Assembly (NCBI RefSeq): GCF_910589235.1 | Contig: NC_060972.1 | Location: forward strand, 3,797,399 to 3,861,398 | From: Vespa crabro | Lineage: Eukaryota; Arthropoda; Insecta; Hymenoptera; Vespidae | Direction of reading: 5' to 3' | Length of the DNA: 64,000 bases | Translations under genes and position numbers: made by a program | Shown: positions 35,257 to 47,513 of the stretch, one piece after another | How the letters are laid out: each line of letters begins with the position of its first letter | How positions within the stretch are numbered: position 1 is the first letter of the stretch | The notes under the pieces: generated by a model | The model's input: the letters and a program-made list of their open reading frames with translations, nothing else | What the model was told of the DNA's origin: nothing | Databases searched by the model: none

Positions 35257-35787
35257 CCCTTTAATTCTATATTTTATAAATAAATAAATGAAATGATCTT
35301 TCGACTGAAATAAATATTCCCTCTTTATAGATCAAATCGATCTGGAATTTAAATCATTTGATTCTCGATAAATAACACTCGCGAGATTTTCTTGGACAAG
35401 ATTAACGTTAATTACATAGAACGAGGAAGGAACTCGAAAGTATGAAAGAGTTTTACTCTTTTTTTCAATAATTTGAAGAATTCAAAGTACGTGAATATCA
35501 ACAATCTGTTATATACATACAACGTAGCCATACATATATATATATATCTTTAATACATATATATAAAATTATAAAAATATATACCTACAGAAAGTACGTA
35601 GAATAAATGGTATCGGTATGCTGATTCTCGAAGCCTGGGAAAGGTAATCTAGGGTCGCACGAAGAGCACTAGAACGATTTGTCATACCTAGGTACACCTA
35701 ATCGTCGCACATATCCTGACTACCAATTATCCAACGTAGTTGCCGACTAATTTAAAGCGATCGAAGTAGACTCATGTAATCGGCAAC
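34103..35787. other. gene-free spacer with a GC-rich island
   Basis: AT-rich sequence, a poly(A)-rich tract (34505-34567), then a CpG-rich island (about 34620-35040) with no open frame over 60 codons on either strand, which argues for non-coding regulatory DNA. A (TA)n array (35200-35250) and a shorter one near 35536-35546 follow, then mixed unique sequence (35590-35780). Confidence 0.5.
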
Positions 35788-36174
35788 ATGAATTTGTTCT
35801 CGTTTCTTTCTTCTTCTATCACTTTGGTTGCATATGCGTCATCACGGTCAGCTGTTAATTATTCCATTGCAATGAGATTTATGTGTGTCTTTCTCGTATG
35901 CATACGCTTTTCTCTTACGCAAAATTTTACATACTTCTTACTAGTATATTACCAGTACCACTATTACGATTTAAACTATGACTATGCCGAGCGTGAGAAA
36001 CTCCCTCGGCTGCGACGTTCACGGTTAGCAATTATCTTTCATGTATTTATCAAGATACGGTTAGTGGACCGACCGAGAGAATTTTCAAAAGATTGCAACA
36101 ACTTAAGAGACTGGGGAAGATACGAACAACCTGCGAAGAGACGACCATCTCATTTGTATTCCAACCGAGTTTAG
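35788..36174 (+). CDS. candidate 128-residue ORF, possible membrane or secreted start
   Basis: ATG in an insect-like context (GGCAACATG) opens 128 codons ending at TAG. The N-terminus is hydrophobic. An in-frame ATG at 35872 (codon 29) would give MRFMCVFLVCIRFSLTQ, which could act as a signal peptide or anchor. A Tyr-rich patch (YYQYHYYDLNYDY) follows, then a basic C-terminal half. It is not made of simple repeat. By a rough count of stop-codon frequency, about one frame of this size is expected by chance in a window like this. No family is recognised and no promoter or splice signal supports it. Confidence 0.18.
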   Translation: MNLFSFLSSSITLVAYASSRSAVNYSIAMRFMCVFLVCIRFSLTQNFTYFLLVYYQYHYYDLNYDYAEREKLPRLRRSRLAIIFHVFIKIRLVDRPREFSKDCNNLRDWGRYEQPAKRRPSHLYSNRV

Positions 36175-37570
36175 AGAGGAGAGAAAAAGGGATGTTCTAT
36201 TTTACGAGCGCCCTTTATATATGATCCAGACAAATTGGATCTCTGAAGATTATGACGAAAAATGGTGAAAAAAAAAGAGAAAAGAAAAAAGAAAAAAATA
36301 AAGAAAGAAAAAACGAATCTTATTTGTTTAGAAAGTTAATAGCTAAATTAACATCGTACAATCGAGTAAAAATTGAGAAGGAAAAAAAGAAAACAAGAAG
36401 AGGAAGAAGAAATGAAGCATATTAAAAGTTACAAAATATTTAAAATTAATTCGTATGATTAATTACTATTAAAAAATTGAACATGAAGTCTTTTTCCAAT
36501 TTATAAAAATGTCCATACATATATATATATATATATATATACATAGATACGTACATATAGAATTCATTTTTCAAGTAGCATAACATTTACGACTAGGCCA
36601 ATATTACATCAACATGTTCATTTATCAGACTAACGTAGGAGCCAATCATCACAGTGGGATATAATTTTAGGCCTTAACAAACGAGCCGACTCTTTTCAAA
36701 AGAGTCGTCAAACTCAACCTTTTGCCCTGTAAGAACATATTGCGCTATATACTGAAAAGTAATTAGAATTGCTTCGTTATTAGAGCCCTTTTTCTCGTAC
36801 GGTTGTATCGAATGTTCTTCGAAGATCGTAACGAGCGAACTACAAAGGGAAAAGGGCGGTTCGACGGACAAACGAGCCTCGATACATATATATACATACA
36901 TCCATATCTCCATACATAAATACATACATACATACATACATACATACATACATACATACATACATGCAACCAAAGATGCGAGGATGAGAAAGAACAAGAG
37001 GAGGAGGAAGAAGAAGAAGAAGCAAAAAAAAAAAAAAAAGAAAACAGAAAGAAAGAAAAATGGCGTCGATAAGCAGGAGCACTTCTGCCAATGAAGTAGC
37101 TCTAGCCTAATTGGACCTTCGTTGCTTTCTCATATGGAGCCAACCTTTCTTCATAAATTAACTTTACGCGATGGCTTTAATTAAACTACCGATCTCGATA
37201 CCAACATTATTTTTATTTAAAATAGATGGACGTGACTAAATCTATTTTTCTTTTCTTTTTTTCTTTTCTTTTTTTCTTTTTTTTTTAACCATGCAATAAT
37301 AACCTTTTTAAAAGTATTGATTTATTATACGCTACCAATATTGCCTTAGATCTAACAATAAATCTATGAAAACGTGTTAGCAAAGAGAAGAATGATCCTT
37401 CAGACGACCACGAACTCTCCTGTATAAAATGACATATGTAAAATTATGTGAATATCTTTACATCTTATGCCCAGTAGTAAGATCGTAAAGATTTATTGAC
37501 ATGTCGATAGCTCGTCGGTACTGACAGTTTTACATGCAGGAATAACATAATGATCTTTGTTAACAGATCG
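36175..37570. other. gene-free spacer
   Basis: A/G-rich tracts (36270-36315, 36380-36415), a (TA)n array (36520-36541), a unique segment (36580-36890), a (TACA)n array (36919-36964), a purine tract (36990-37060) followed by an ATGGCGTC word, then mixed sequence with a T-rich tract (37247-37287). No gene is seen. Confidence 0.55.
36919..36964. repeat. (TACA)n tetranucleotide array
   Basis: About eleven units. The Cys-Met-Tyr-Val repeat protein on the minus strand is an artefact. Confidence 0.95.
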
Positions 37571-37600
37571 ATCATTACATGCTATATCATTACATGCTAA
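37571..37600. repeat. two tandem 15-base units
   Basis: ATCATTACATGCTAT is followed directly by ATCATTACATGCTAA. The preceding sequence (GATCG) does not extend the repeat. Confidence 0.8.
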
Positions 37601-39839
37601 TTATCATTGAAATCATTTAAATAACAAATGTAAATAATTCCAATTAATAATGCATACAAGCGTAAATATAAATGATAATTTCTCTTAGATCTTATGTAAA
37701 GAAAAAGAAAAGAAGAAAAAAAAAAGAAAAGTAAGATCTCTCAGCTAAAGATGAAATGACATTAAAAAGATCTTCGGTTTCCCTTTGTGTGGTCTGACGT
37801 TTCGAGGGGAGGGAAGGGAAAAAAAAAGAGAGATAAAAAAAAGAAAGTAAGAAAGAAAGAAATAAGAAAAAGGAAAAATGTCGAACGCCGGAACGAATCA
37901 ACATTCGATGTTTGATAACTCCATCGAACGTTCGTAGACCAAGTAAGGTGAGCTTTTACAACGCCGACGAAGAGATATTTCGTACCCGATTACGAACGTG
38001 TCAGCTGGCGCTCGCAGAGACAGAGAAAGAAAAAAAAAAGAAAGAGAGAGAGAGAGAGAGAGAAAGACAGAAAAAGAGAAAGAGAGAACTCAAAAGGTTC
38101 TTTCTACTATGCACGAAAACTGGCCTATACAATGTCTGTATAAAGTTCCTTACCCGTTTGCCAAATTAACTTGGTGAACCACGAATTTACTTTCGACCAC
38201 CTAGTAGTATCGAATTACATGCGCTACTGGTATACACTTCGGTCACTCGATCTCTCCGACTTTTAGCAATCCGACCACCTGTCATCAGCACACGTCTAAT
38301 CCACTAAAGAGAAGAAGATTAAAGGACCTCTTCTAATTTTCCTACTCCAAAAAGATTTTACCTCTTTTATTTTTCTTCATTCACCATTTTACTACTATTT
38401 GTATTACCATTCTATACTATTATTATTATTATTATTGTGGAATTATTCTATCAATTGGAGTAAACCAAAAGTATCTAAGTTTGTAGTTTTACGATTTTAG
38501 AGAAAGAAAAAAAAAAGAAATATTAATCTAAAAATTATTGTTATTTTATTATTACATTGTTATTAAATTGAAGTTCTTTTTTTTCTTTCTTAATTTTTAT
38601 TTTTATTTTTATTAATTTCAACGATTCGAAATTAATTGAAATAAAACAAAGGACGAGAGAATTGTCTGTGGATTTTTAAAAAATTCTTGGCCCATTAACG
38701 AAGGACAAGGCAAGAAATTTTATTACGAATTCATCCGATAGTTGTTACATGTCCCTTGTAAATCTTTTCGTGACCTTCGACCACGTCTTTTTCTTATCGT
38801 TTAGAAAATCATCAGAACGCACCAATGCATACTGTGCTTTGGCAAAGGAGATAAGAGATACTTACTGCAGACGAAAATCGAACTTGAAGATAAAGAGAAA
38901 GATAGAAAAAGAAAAAATATCTCTCAACTATACCATAACACTAGTGGCTACTGCAATGCGATAGCAAACCAACAAGAGGCCCAATTAAGGCCCTGTTACT
39001 CTTTTTTCTTATTCCATCTTTATCTCTCTTTCTCTCTTTTAGTCTTTCTCTTTGACTTCTATTTATCTAACGAAAAGAAAAAATGAAATTTCTCGATAGT
39101 ATTCAAAACCTAAAATGTCAGAAGATGGACGTGTCGTTGAATCGTTAAAAATAATGTCTCACAGTGACATTAATAGAAGTACACTCTTCTTCTTCTTCTA
39201 ACCCACTTATCCCTATCTCAAATCGGCATCTCGAATTTTATTTTAGAATGTAGACAATAAGAAAAAAAAAAATAAGTTTACTCAATTTCCAAATCCCTTT
39301 ATCCTCTAAATTAATTATATATTTTTTTCAACGATTAAATTCTAAACAAAATATAATTAATAAATTAATAAATGTGAATTGAGAACGAATAATGTATATA
39401 TATATATATATAATAATATTTAATTATGTCTATGAGAAAAGAATACAAATATCGAAGAAAATGAAAAAAAAAAAAAAAAAGAAAAAATCAAAGAACAAAT
39501 GATTGAACTTAGATATCGTACGAGAAAAAATCTTTGAATATTGTTCTTATATAGATGAAAATTATTATTATTTTTTTTTTGACTATTAGTTAATATTCAA
39601 AAGCGTGGGTAGTACGTAGTAGGAGCCCCATGGCTCCTTTAAATTGAATTTTTGGATAGGTTCCCTTACGCGGAACCTTTACGGTTACGGGGAACTATTA
39701 GAGAGTAATGAGTTTCACCGGAGGTATCCTATCTCTAAACATAGTAGCACGGTAGTGGCTCTTCTTATCTCGTTCGAGATCCGGCATATAGCCACTCCTT
39801 TCTCTAGTATCCTCCAGGCGTCGTTTAATCCCTCATGAG

Positions 39840-39889
<50 letters not shown>

Positions 39890-39976
39890 AAGTGATAGAA
39901 GATATTCATTCTTTTCTCTGAGAAGAGCGAGACGATTTAAAAGGACCATCTCGTCTTGTCTCGTCGTGTTTAGTAC
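37601..39976. other. gene-free spacer
   Basis: AT-rich sequence, A/G tracts (37700-37730, 37820-37875), a GA tract (38044-38088), mixed unique segments (37890-38030, 38160-38330, 39640-39840), a short (TA)n (39395-39412), a poly(A) run (39463-39480) and a GA array (39847-39892). Short frames here show no domain. Confidence 0.55.
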
Positions 39977-40003
39977 CTAGCTAGCTAGCTAGCTAGCTAG
40001 CTA
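39977..40003. repeat. (CTAG)n self-complementary tetranucleotide array
   Basis: Nearly seven CTAG units. The unit is its own reverse complement, so each strand can fold on itself. Confidence 0.95.
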
Positions 40004-40469
40004 AGGAGCCAAACAGATTACGCATTTGGATTTCGATAAATCCAACGCGTTCTAACCTTTTGTCGGCAAGTTCGTTTAACCAGAATTCTCAACTCTGATA
40101 CCTTCAAGTCTCGATAATCTCGCCTTTAAAAATATCTTCGAGCTAATAATTCGAATAGCTTTTTCGTGTATTCCCCACTGAGGTGGCATTGCTTACTAAT
40201 TTCTTAACATTCCGATCTCTTTGCCATGCTTTATTACTTTTGGGTATTATCAACTCCAAATTGATCGATAAATTGATACGATAGAGAAAGAAAAATAAAA
40301 GGAAAAGAAAGAAATAAAAATTGAAATGAAAAATTGTTCGAGATATTCGAAATCTCTATTAAAATATAACAATCATTAAAAATATCGTAATATAGTAATC
40401 TATAAGACGATCGAAGATCATTAAATATTTTTTTCTATAATAATTTTCAAGAACGATTTATCTTGGCTT

Positions 40470-40505
<36 letters not shown>

Positions 40506-40825
40506 TATGCATTAAATTCACGATTTAAAAGTCTCAATATCTAAATCGAATTGCGAGTTAAAATGAAAGTAAAAATCGTCCATGAGACATTTAACGAAAT
40601 AGTAGTGATGATCAATGATAAATCGCTGGTAGGCGTACAGGTGGGCAGAAGAAGGCTGGCGAATACTCGAACATGAAGGCGGGTGCTGCATCCTACTGGA
40701 TTAATATTTCGTGCACGCACGCGCAAATACAATGACTCGTGCAAAAAGTTAAAAGGCCCAGGTGAGGCCCTCGTGTACGACGTTGAACCATCGATGAAGG
40801 GAGCCGCAGTAAGATAAAGAGAGAA

Positions 40826-40879
<54 letters not shown>

Positions 40880-41289
40880 AAGTAAAGCGGTAAGCAAAAG
40901 GGAAAGAAAGAGATAGCGATATCCAAGGAAGGGAGCACAAGATTGTACCAGTTTTTCGATCGGCTATTGATACCACCGAAGAGCTGCTCCCCTGTATATG
41001 CATGAGTCTGCGAATTTCTTTCGTGGTCGCACGCCCGCCGTGCCCATAAAACGAATCCGTCCGACATATCCGTCCGACTGTCCTGCGATCTGCCATCGGC
41101 AAAAAATCCATCGTCGATTATACAAGATCGATCTCTTTCTTCCCGAACGATATTTAACTGTTATCTCCAACTCGTTCGCGTGAGCCTTCTCGAGATCATA
41201 TACATTTTCCCGTAGCATGTTATTTTTTATGTAGGTTGGTAGAGAATATTTTTTGTGAATTATTGTCGAAAAAGAGAGAGTAAAAGACG

Positions 41290-41344
<55 letters not shown>

Positions 41345-41898
41345 AGAAAAAATTGAGAGAAAATGAAAAAATAATGGAAGAATTAAATACAATCAGTGGA
41401 TAATATTTTTTTTATAAAGAATCTATTCATCTTTTTAATAAAGAAAAATTTATAAATATTTATATATATATATATATATACATATAAATATATGTATAAT
41501 ATAAATAATTATAACAGAAGTAATTATATATTCTTCAATTTTAAAGTCGTATAAAAATCGATATTTAATACTAAATAAATATAAAGAATTAAAATATAAT
41601 TGATACGCTTATATAGCATTAGATTGGTTCTTGCATTAGATTAACTTCTTCTTACGGCGAACTCCCGATATTCTATCTTATTTGTATCACCGATTCAAAG
41701 TTATTGCAAGGTTTCACGATAATCTTAATGAACGTAAGTACTTACCTATGGTTCGCGCGAGGCCTTTCGACTGGTGCAAATCACAAGAAGGCAATCGAGG
41801 GCCGATTTCACAAAGGAGAAATTAATGTTTACGCCAGACGAATTCTACCGCGAGTGTGGTAGAATCGAAGGAGCCAATTATTGGCTGCACGGTGCGAA
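40004..41898. other. gene-free spacer with unique islands
   Basis: CpG-containing unique segments at 40020-40260, 40600-40800 and 40960-41200, GA arrays at 40817-40876 and 41287-41339, a (TA)n array (41459-41480), AT-rich sequence (41390-41620) and a mixed segment (41640-41898). Minus-strand frames across the GA arrays are Ser-Leu artefacts. Confidence 0.5.
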
Positions 41899-41927
41899 TA
41901 TAAAAGGCGTCGGGGAGAGAGCGATCA
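41899..41927 (+). promoter_or_regulatory. TATAAAAG plus TCAGCT core-promoter-like pair
   Basis: TATAAAAG starts at 41899. An initiator-like TCAGCT has its A at 41927, 28 bases downstream and within the normal range. A CT array (about 41945-41990) follows as possible leader. The long open frame running through it (41774-42337) starts upstream of the TATA word and includes the CT repeat, so it is not a supported gene. Confidence 0.3.
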
Positions 41928-41945
41928 GCTTCGTGAATCTTCCTT

Positions 41946-41990
<45 letters not shown>

Positions 41991-42072
41991 CTCCCTCTCT
42001 CTTTTTCTCTTCGTTCCACGAGAAACGAGAAGAAGAACCTGAAACGAGCACGTTCGACACCTTCGCGGCCTC

Positions 42073-42093
42073 ATTAACGCTGCGAGCGTTAAT
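42073..42093. other. perfect 8-base inverted repeat
   Basis: ATTAACGC-TGCGA-GCGTTAAT gives an 8-base stem with a 5-base loop in the unique segment downstream of the TATA-like site. Confidence 0.6.
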
Positions 42094-42945
42094 TATGTTC
42101 CAGAGAAACGGCCTAATTGCCGACAATCCTATAGCGAAGAGGCTACGGAGAAACAGAGAGAAGGATTCGAAGCAAAGGAACCATCTCTGTTTCACGATCG
42201 ATGCACGTTGCACTTCCTTTGGCCTTCCGAAGCAGAAGTCCCATAGTATAGTAGCCTCTAAACGAGATCATCCGACGTGTTTACGTGCTAAGCACCTTAA
42301 TGGACGGGATCCGAAAAACAGGTTGAGTATATCGTGACGATTCGGAGAAAGCCGAAAAACGTGACCATTTCTAACTTCTTTCTCTATCTATCTATCTTTA
42401 TCTCTCTCTTTCTCTCTTTGTCTCTCTCTCACTCTCTCTCTCTTTCTCTTTCTCTTTCTTCACAAATTTAATGATTTTCGTGGAAAACATTCGATGCAAC
42501 ATCGAAATATTTTTTCTTTTTTTTCTTCTTTTTTTTTTCTTTTTTTTCTCTTTTTGACGCAAAAAGAAACGAGATCTAATCAGATTTATCTAACACCTCT
42601 GCACGGATATCTACGAGTTTCACTTTTTTTTTTTTTTTTTTGTTTTTTAATTTTTTTAAGACGAACACCTTATCGCTATACTTAAATGAATATCTAACTT
42701 ATATACAATGGACTATCTAGATACTTGTTCTAAATGCATACCAAGATGAATGGATAGTGAAATCGAAAGAGAAAAAAAGAAAAAAAAAAGGAAAATAAAA
42801 ATAAAAATAACGCAGGATTCTTGGAACGATTGTGTTAAAAATCATAGCGAGGAAAATATTCAGTTCTAGTAGAAAGGAAACCGTGGTAGTTTGAGTTAGT
42901 CGTAAAATTCTGAAACCGTTTAAAGTCATTTACAGCTGCTTTACG

Positions 42946-43002
<57 letters not shown>

Positions 43003-44800
43003 TATTCTAAAAAACAAAAGTGAAAAAAAAAAGCTTTGTGAAACTTAAGAGCACGTGAAAATCCATCCAAGTACAAAACGATTTTTACTGCTTCGAGTTA
43101 TATACCAAAATGGATCCAAACCATTTTGAAGAACTTAAAAAAGCCTAACCAATCGCTAAAATAAAGAACCATTGTCTTCCATAAGCGAAAAAAAAAGAAA
43201 AAGTGAAAAGAAGAGAAAAAGAAAAGTAGAAGAACATTGAAAAAAAGAAAAAAAAAAAAAAACAAGAGATAACAAAAGATCGTTCGTATTACAAGAGAAC
43301 AAAGATAAAAAAAAGAAAAAAAGAAAAACAAACGAACGAACAAACAAACAAGAAAAAGAAAAAAAAAACAAAAAAAAAGAAAAAGAGGATCAAAAATATC
43401 TCGTAATACGTACGATGTCGTGGAACATCTGAAAACGCAGTATCTCGAATCGCCCTGAAGAGAATCCAAAAGAATTTTCACCTTGTCGATTCGTATCATT
43501 GACAGATTTAGGTAAAAGCAGCTAACTGTCGAGTTGCCTCTTTAATTGGGATCGAAGAAGGTTCTGGCTTGAACGATCGATGAAAATAAAGTGGCTTTCG
43601 TCTTAGCGCTCGCGCGAATTCTCCAAGTTGCAGCTACGTTCTCGGATGTCCTAATGAATTCCTTGGGTTAACTTTTAACAGAGAAAGAGAGAGAGAGAGA
43701 GAGAGACCAAATTTAGCGGTAAATTTTCTTATACGAATCACACCACATGCTGCACGGCACGGCACAACGTAGTACTGCCCAGCGCGGCGCCGTACTTCTC
43801 ACCATAAATGATTCACCAAACGAGAATACGCAGACATTTTTATTACGTAAAAAGATACTCCACGAAGAAATCAACATTTTCGTTCTCAAACGTATCACTG
43901 TTTACTTTAATTAAGATTTTCAAAGAACCGCTATTGGATTTATACTTTTTTTTTTCTCTCTTTCTTTTCTCATTTCTTTTTTCTTTTTTTTTTTTTTTTT
44001 TGTTCCATTCCTTCTAAAAATTCAATTCAATTCGTTCCTTCATATTTTTCATATTAAATATTCATATGTTAAATTTTCATGCACGGATTGTTTCGTAAGT
44101 ACATAGTAATAGTAATTATTCAATACCGATATCTTTTAATAATAATATTATTATTATTATTACAACGATGAAGGAATATTATTTTGGTTTAGGAAAAGAG
44201 GGAAAAAAAAGAGAAAAATATGTGGAAAAAATAATAACTAATACTAAATCCTTTAGAAATTGTCTCCTAAAAATATACATAATCGCTAAGAGATAGTTCG
44301 TATTACAATATTCAAATAAATTACACACATCCTTTGCATCATAATGACCCCTATGCCTATTACCTCAGCGACGTTCTCTAATCTTTCCAACGAAAAGCGT
44401 CAAGAAGATTGCTCTCTTCCTTTCATAAAGAAAAACAATTTCTATATTCATCGAATTATTTTCATACACAATGGTCCAAACTCTGATAGAACGTATTAAC
44501 TTGTTTCTTATTAACATAATAATGAACGTTTAAACGAAACCTATCGAGAGATTTCTATAGAAAGCAAACTCATTTCTCTATCTCTTTCTCTCTTTCTCTT
44601 TCTAAACGGTTCTTCGAGATTTCAAGGCGCGAAATTTTTAAAGCTCGGCCGTTCTCGTAAACGTTCCAAGTCGTCGCAGCTGTTACGTCGATTTAGAAAA
44701 TTGCACTCGATCGCTACGTGCTGGTAGCACGTAACATGGCGTGACTATCGCACGCGACCGGATCCGACACCACAATAGCCAGCTCGTAATCATTTCCAAA
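42094..44800. other. gene-free spacer
   Basis: A unique segment (to about 42360), a CT-rich tract (42385-42460), T-rich tracts (42509-42556, 42625-42641), a CT array (42947-42999), an A/G-rich stretch (43180-43390), CpG-containing unique segments (43500-43660, 43730-43840, 44610-44800), a short GA tract (43681-43706) and AT-rich sequence. The minus ATG frame at 43499 is unique for only about 39 codons before poly-Phe. No gene is seen. Confidence 0.5.
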
Positions 44801-44989
44801 GGAAAAAAAAAAAAGAAAAAAAAACAAAAAAAAAAAAAAAAGAAAGAAAAGAAACGAAGAAAAAACAAAAAGAAAAAGAAAAAAAAAGAAAAGAGAAGGA
44901 AGAAGGTATAAAACGAGGAAGTAATTTCTACCTTGAAATCCCTTGTTTCTTTTTTTTTTCTTTTCTTTTTTTTTTTTTTTTTTTTTTTT
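44801..44989. repeat. A-rich tract facing a T-rich tract
   Basis: A roughly 105-base A-rich tract (44801-44906) is followed 38 bases later by a T-rich tract (44945-44989). The pair is an imperfect inverted repeat able to fold into a long A:T hairpin. Confidence 0.75.
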
Positions 44990-46100
44990 CCATTATTATT
45001 ATTACGAAATCTCTTATACCTATCTGACACGTGGCACACGTTCATTCACAATTTACAACCTAATTTATTTCTTACGTTTTACTTCAAATTTTATTTACCA
45101 TATTGAAAGAAATTCACGATTAATTTATTCACGATCAATTAATAAAGACATTTTAATTAAAAAATCTCAACTTTCTTACCAACTTCTTTTTTTATGTTTC
45201 TATTGTCTTTGAATTTTGTACTACTTATTTTCATGTATATATACGTATATATATGTATATATATATATGTATATTTCTTTTCCTGAAGGCTTTGCTATAA
45301 TACGTTTTCTCATCCTCGAAGTCCACGTGTGTTATTCAGGTTGAATGATCTCGAAATGTCCGTAAGGTACAACTGGTATTCTTTACACCTCGTTGTTTCG
45401 CTCAAACTCGACCGTTGCGTAGCCCTAAATCAGCCATGCCGACACTCTCGAAGCCGTAACGGTCGAGTTCTTCCACACTCGGAGGGGCTCTTATGCGAAT
45501 TCTCGATGTACCAATCTGCCAGAATCATGAAGCACGATCTGGAAACTGTAACGCGTGTTCAAAGAAAAGAAGAAATAAAAAATAAATGAAAGAAACAGAA
45601 AGATTTCAAAGCCAAAATTTAATTCCGTCGTTAAATAAAAAATAAACTTCTTGAAATATTTTTTATATATTAACAAAAAAAAACATGTATATATATATAT
45701 ATATGTGTGTATATTATATAATATAAAATTCGATGCAGGTAATATTAAAGATAAACATTGTTATCTTCAATAATAGGATCATTCGCGTCAAAAAAAAATC
45801 TTTATCGATACGATCATTCCACCTCTCTCAATCCTTTCCCTCTTTCCTTTCCGCCCGCTCCCTCCCCCGCCACATAACTAAGCTATCATTCGCACATTTA
45901 CAAACCCAACTGAAGAACGGTGTGAAAATTACAGGCACGCCGATCCATTTCGAAGGAGTTTATCCGCTCACAGGCACAACCGTACTTGAGAACGAGAGAA
46001 AATTGCAGCTACTAAAATCCTTTTTAACTTATACTATACATATGCTAGTCTCTCTAACGTATCTCTCGGGGATATAAATTTATATGTTAACCCATACATA
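44990..46100. other. gene-free spacer
   Basis: AT-rich sequence, short (TA)-rich runs (45236-45270, 45687-45705), a CpG-containing unique segment (45300-45560) and a mixed segment (45780-46070). Plus-strand ATG frames of 86 and 114 codons (45329, 45733) have no domain or signal peptide and are within what chance allows. Confidence 0.5.
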
Positions 46101-46116
46101 TACAGGGTATCCCATG
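46101..46116. mobile_element. possible transposon-terminus remnant
   Basis: TACAGGGTATCCCATG resembles the ACAGGGTGTCCC-type terminal word I associate with insect transposable elements. No internal element, coding region or partner terminus is visible, so this is only a tentative fossil. Confidence 0.12.
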
Positions 46117-46718
46117 AATAAATAACAGTTCTTAGATAAGAATAACCTCGATTATTCGTCGAATAAAAATTATAAATACGTAGAATGTCCAATAATATAA
46201 TCATTCTTAGACAAAAACAAATTCAACGATATTTCTAATAAAAATTTACATCGATATATATATATATATATATGTATATCCAATCGATCTTCTTTTCAAA
46301 AGCAATTTAAGAAGAAGAACGATCCTAGTTTAGAGAGTTCCTCACTCTAACAAGATACTTTTCTTCCCGAGGATACGGTGACGAAGCGAAGACAATTTGT
46401 CAGCGACAAGAAACTTCCCATCTCGTGATCTCAACGTCTTACAAGCTCCGTCTATCTTTTTTTTTTCTCGTTCATTTTGCAAAAGCGTAGAGGAAAAGGG
46501 GGAAAGAGAGAGAAAAAAAGGGAAAGAAGAAAAAAAAAAGGACCACGTTGAGAAATCCTTTTGGTTGTCCGCGATCCTACGAAAATATATCAGGAATAAT
46601 GGATTTCGATCAGTGACTTCTCGCAAGTCTCCACGCAGACTAATGATCCCCATTCAGTCGACTATGTTCCAGGAGAAGAAGGGACTCTCTTTTCAGGTCA
46701 AAAGAAAAACAGCAGGTC

Positions 46719-46760
<42 letters not shown>

Positions 46761-47025
46761 TCTATCTTTCTCTTTAGTCTCATATCTCTCCCTTCTAAGG
46801 ACTTTCGGTTTGATGTCGATCGACCGTCGATCGTGGCAGGTACCATTGTCCTTGGACGTAAGTACTTCACCTTTCAGTTCAGAAGAACCCACTATTCTTT
46901 GTGTGCCAAACAATACGGAAAAATGAGGGGGACTCTCGTACATCCTGTGATATCCTCTAACTCTCCATTTTTAACGAGCCTGACATGTCCTTTCGAAATT
47001 TCGCGAATTTGTTTGCCTTATGAAA

Positions 47026-47077
<52 letters not shown>

Positions 47078-47214
47078 CTTCCATTTCTCGATCGAAAAGA
47101 GAGAAAAAAAAAATTCATGGATAATTCAATCGTGATTTCGATATTCAAAAAGTAAAATTAAAGATCGAACGATAATTAACCGGTATGTATCGTAAAATAT
47201 AATATTATTATCAA
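46117..47214. other. gene-free spacer
   Basis: AT-rich sequence, a (TA)n array (46255-46273), mixed unique sequence (46320-46720, 46790-47020) interrupted by a purine tract (46490-46540) and a CT array (46722-46759), then a (TA)n array (47029-47074). Short frames on both strands continue into repeats. Confidence 0.55.
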
Positions 47215-47513
47215 TTCTAATAAGATCAATTACTTCCTCAATCTTCTTTTATCTTTTACTTTAAATAAGTTCTTAATCGTAGAGCTTTGATCTATCAATT
47301 AAAAATACGATCGAGTGATAATAAACTCATTTCTATGAAAAATAAAATTATTCCAAATTTTACATATAGGAACTTGTTCTAATCGGAGCAATTACTTTCT
47401 CTCAATCTTCCTTTTTCTTTTTTTCTTCTTTTTTTTTTTTTTTTAATAAGTTTCTAATCACAAAGCTTCGATCTATTAACCCAAAATAAGATCACATGGC
47501 AATTAACTCATTT
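47215..47513. repeat. diverged tandem duplication, period about 162 bp
   Basis: Copy 1 (47215-47332) and copy 2 (47377-47513) share in order TTCTAAT, CAATTACTT, CTCAATCTTC, AATAAGTT, AGCTT.GATCTAT and AACTCATTT. Copy 2 carries a long T insertion. A weaker third match, an AGCTTAGTTCATTAGTCAAT-like stretch, follows near 47588-47615. This is non-coding. Confidence 0.7.

Noticed and set aside
36674..36997. Cys-Met-Tyr-Val repeat protein on the minus strand
   Set aside because: It is a direct translation of the (TACA)n array.
41774..42337. 187-codon plus-strand ATG frame, the longest in the window
   Set aside because: Its centre is a CT array giving a Ser-Leu run, and it begins upstream of a TATA-like site. 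The unique parts show no domain.
45733..46077. 114-codon plus-strand ATG frame
   Set aside because: Its length is within chance and it has no signal peptide, domain or promoter.
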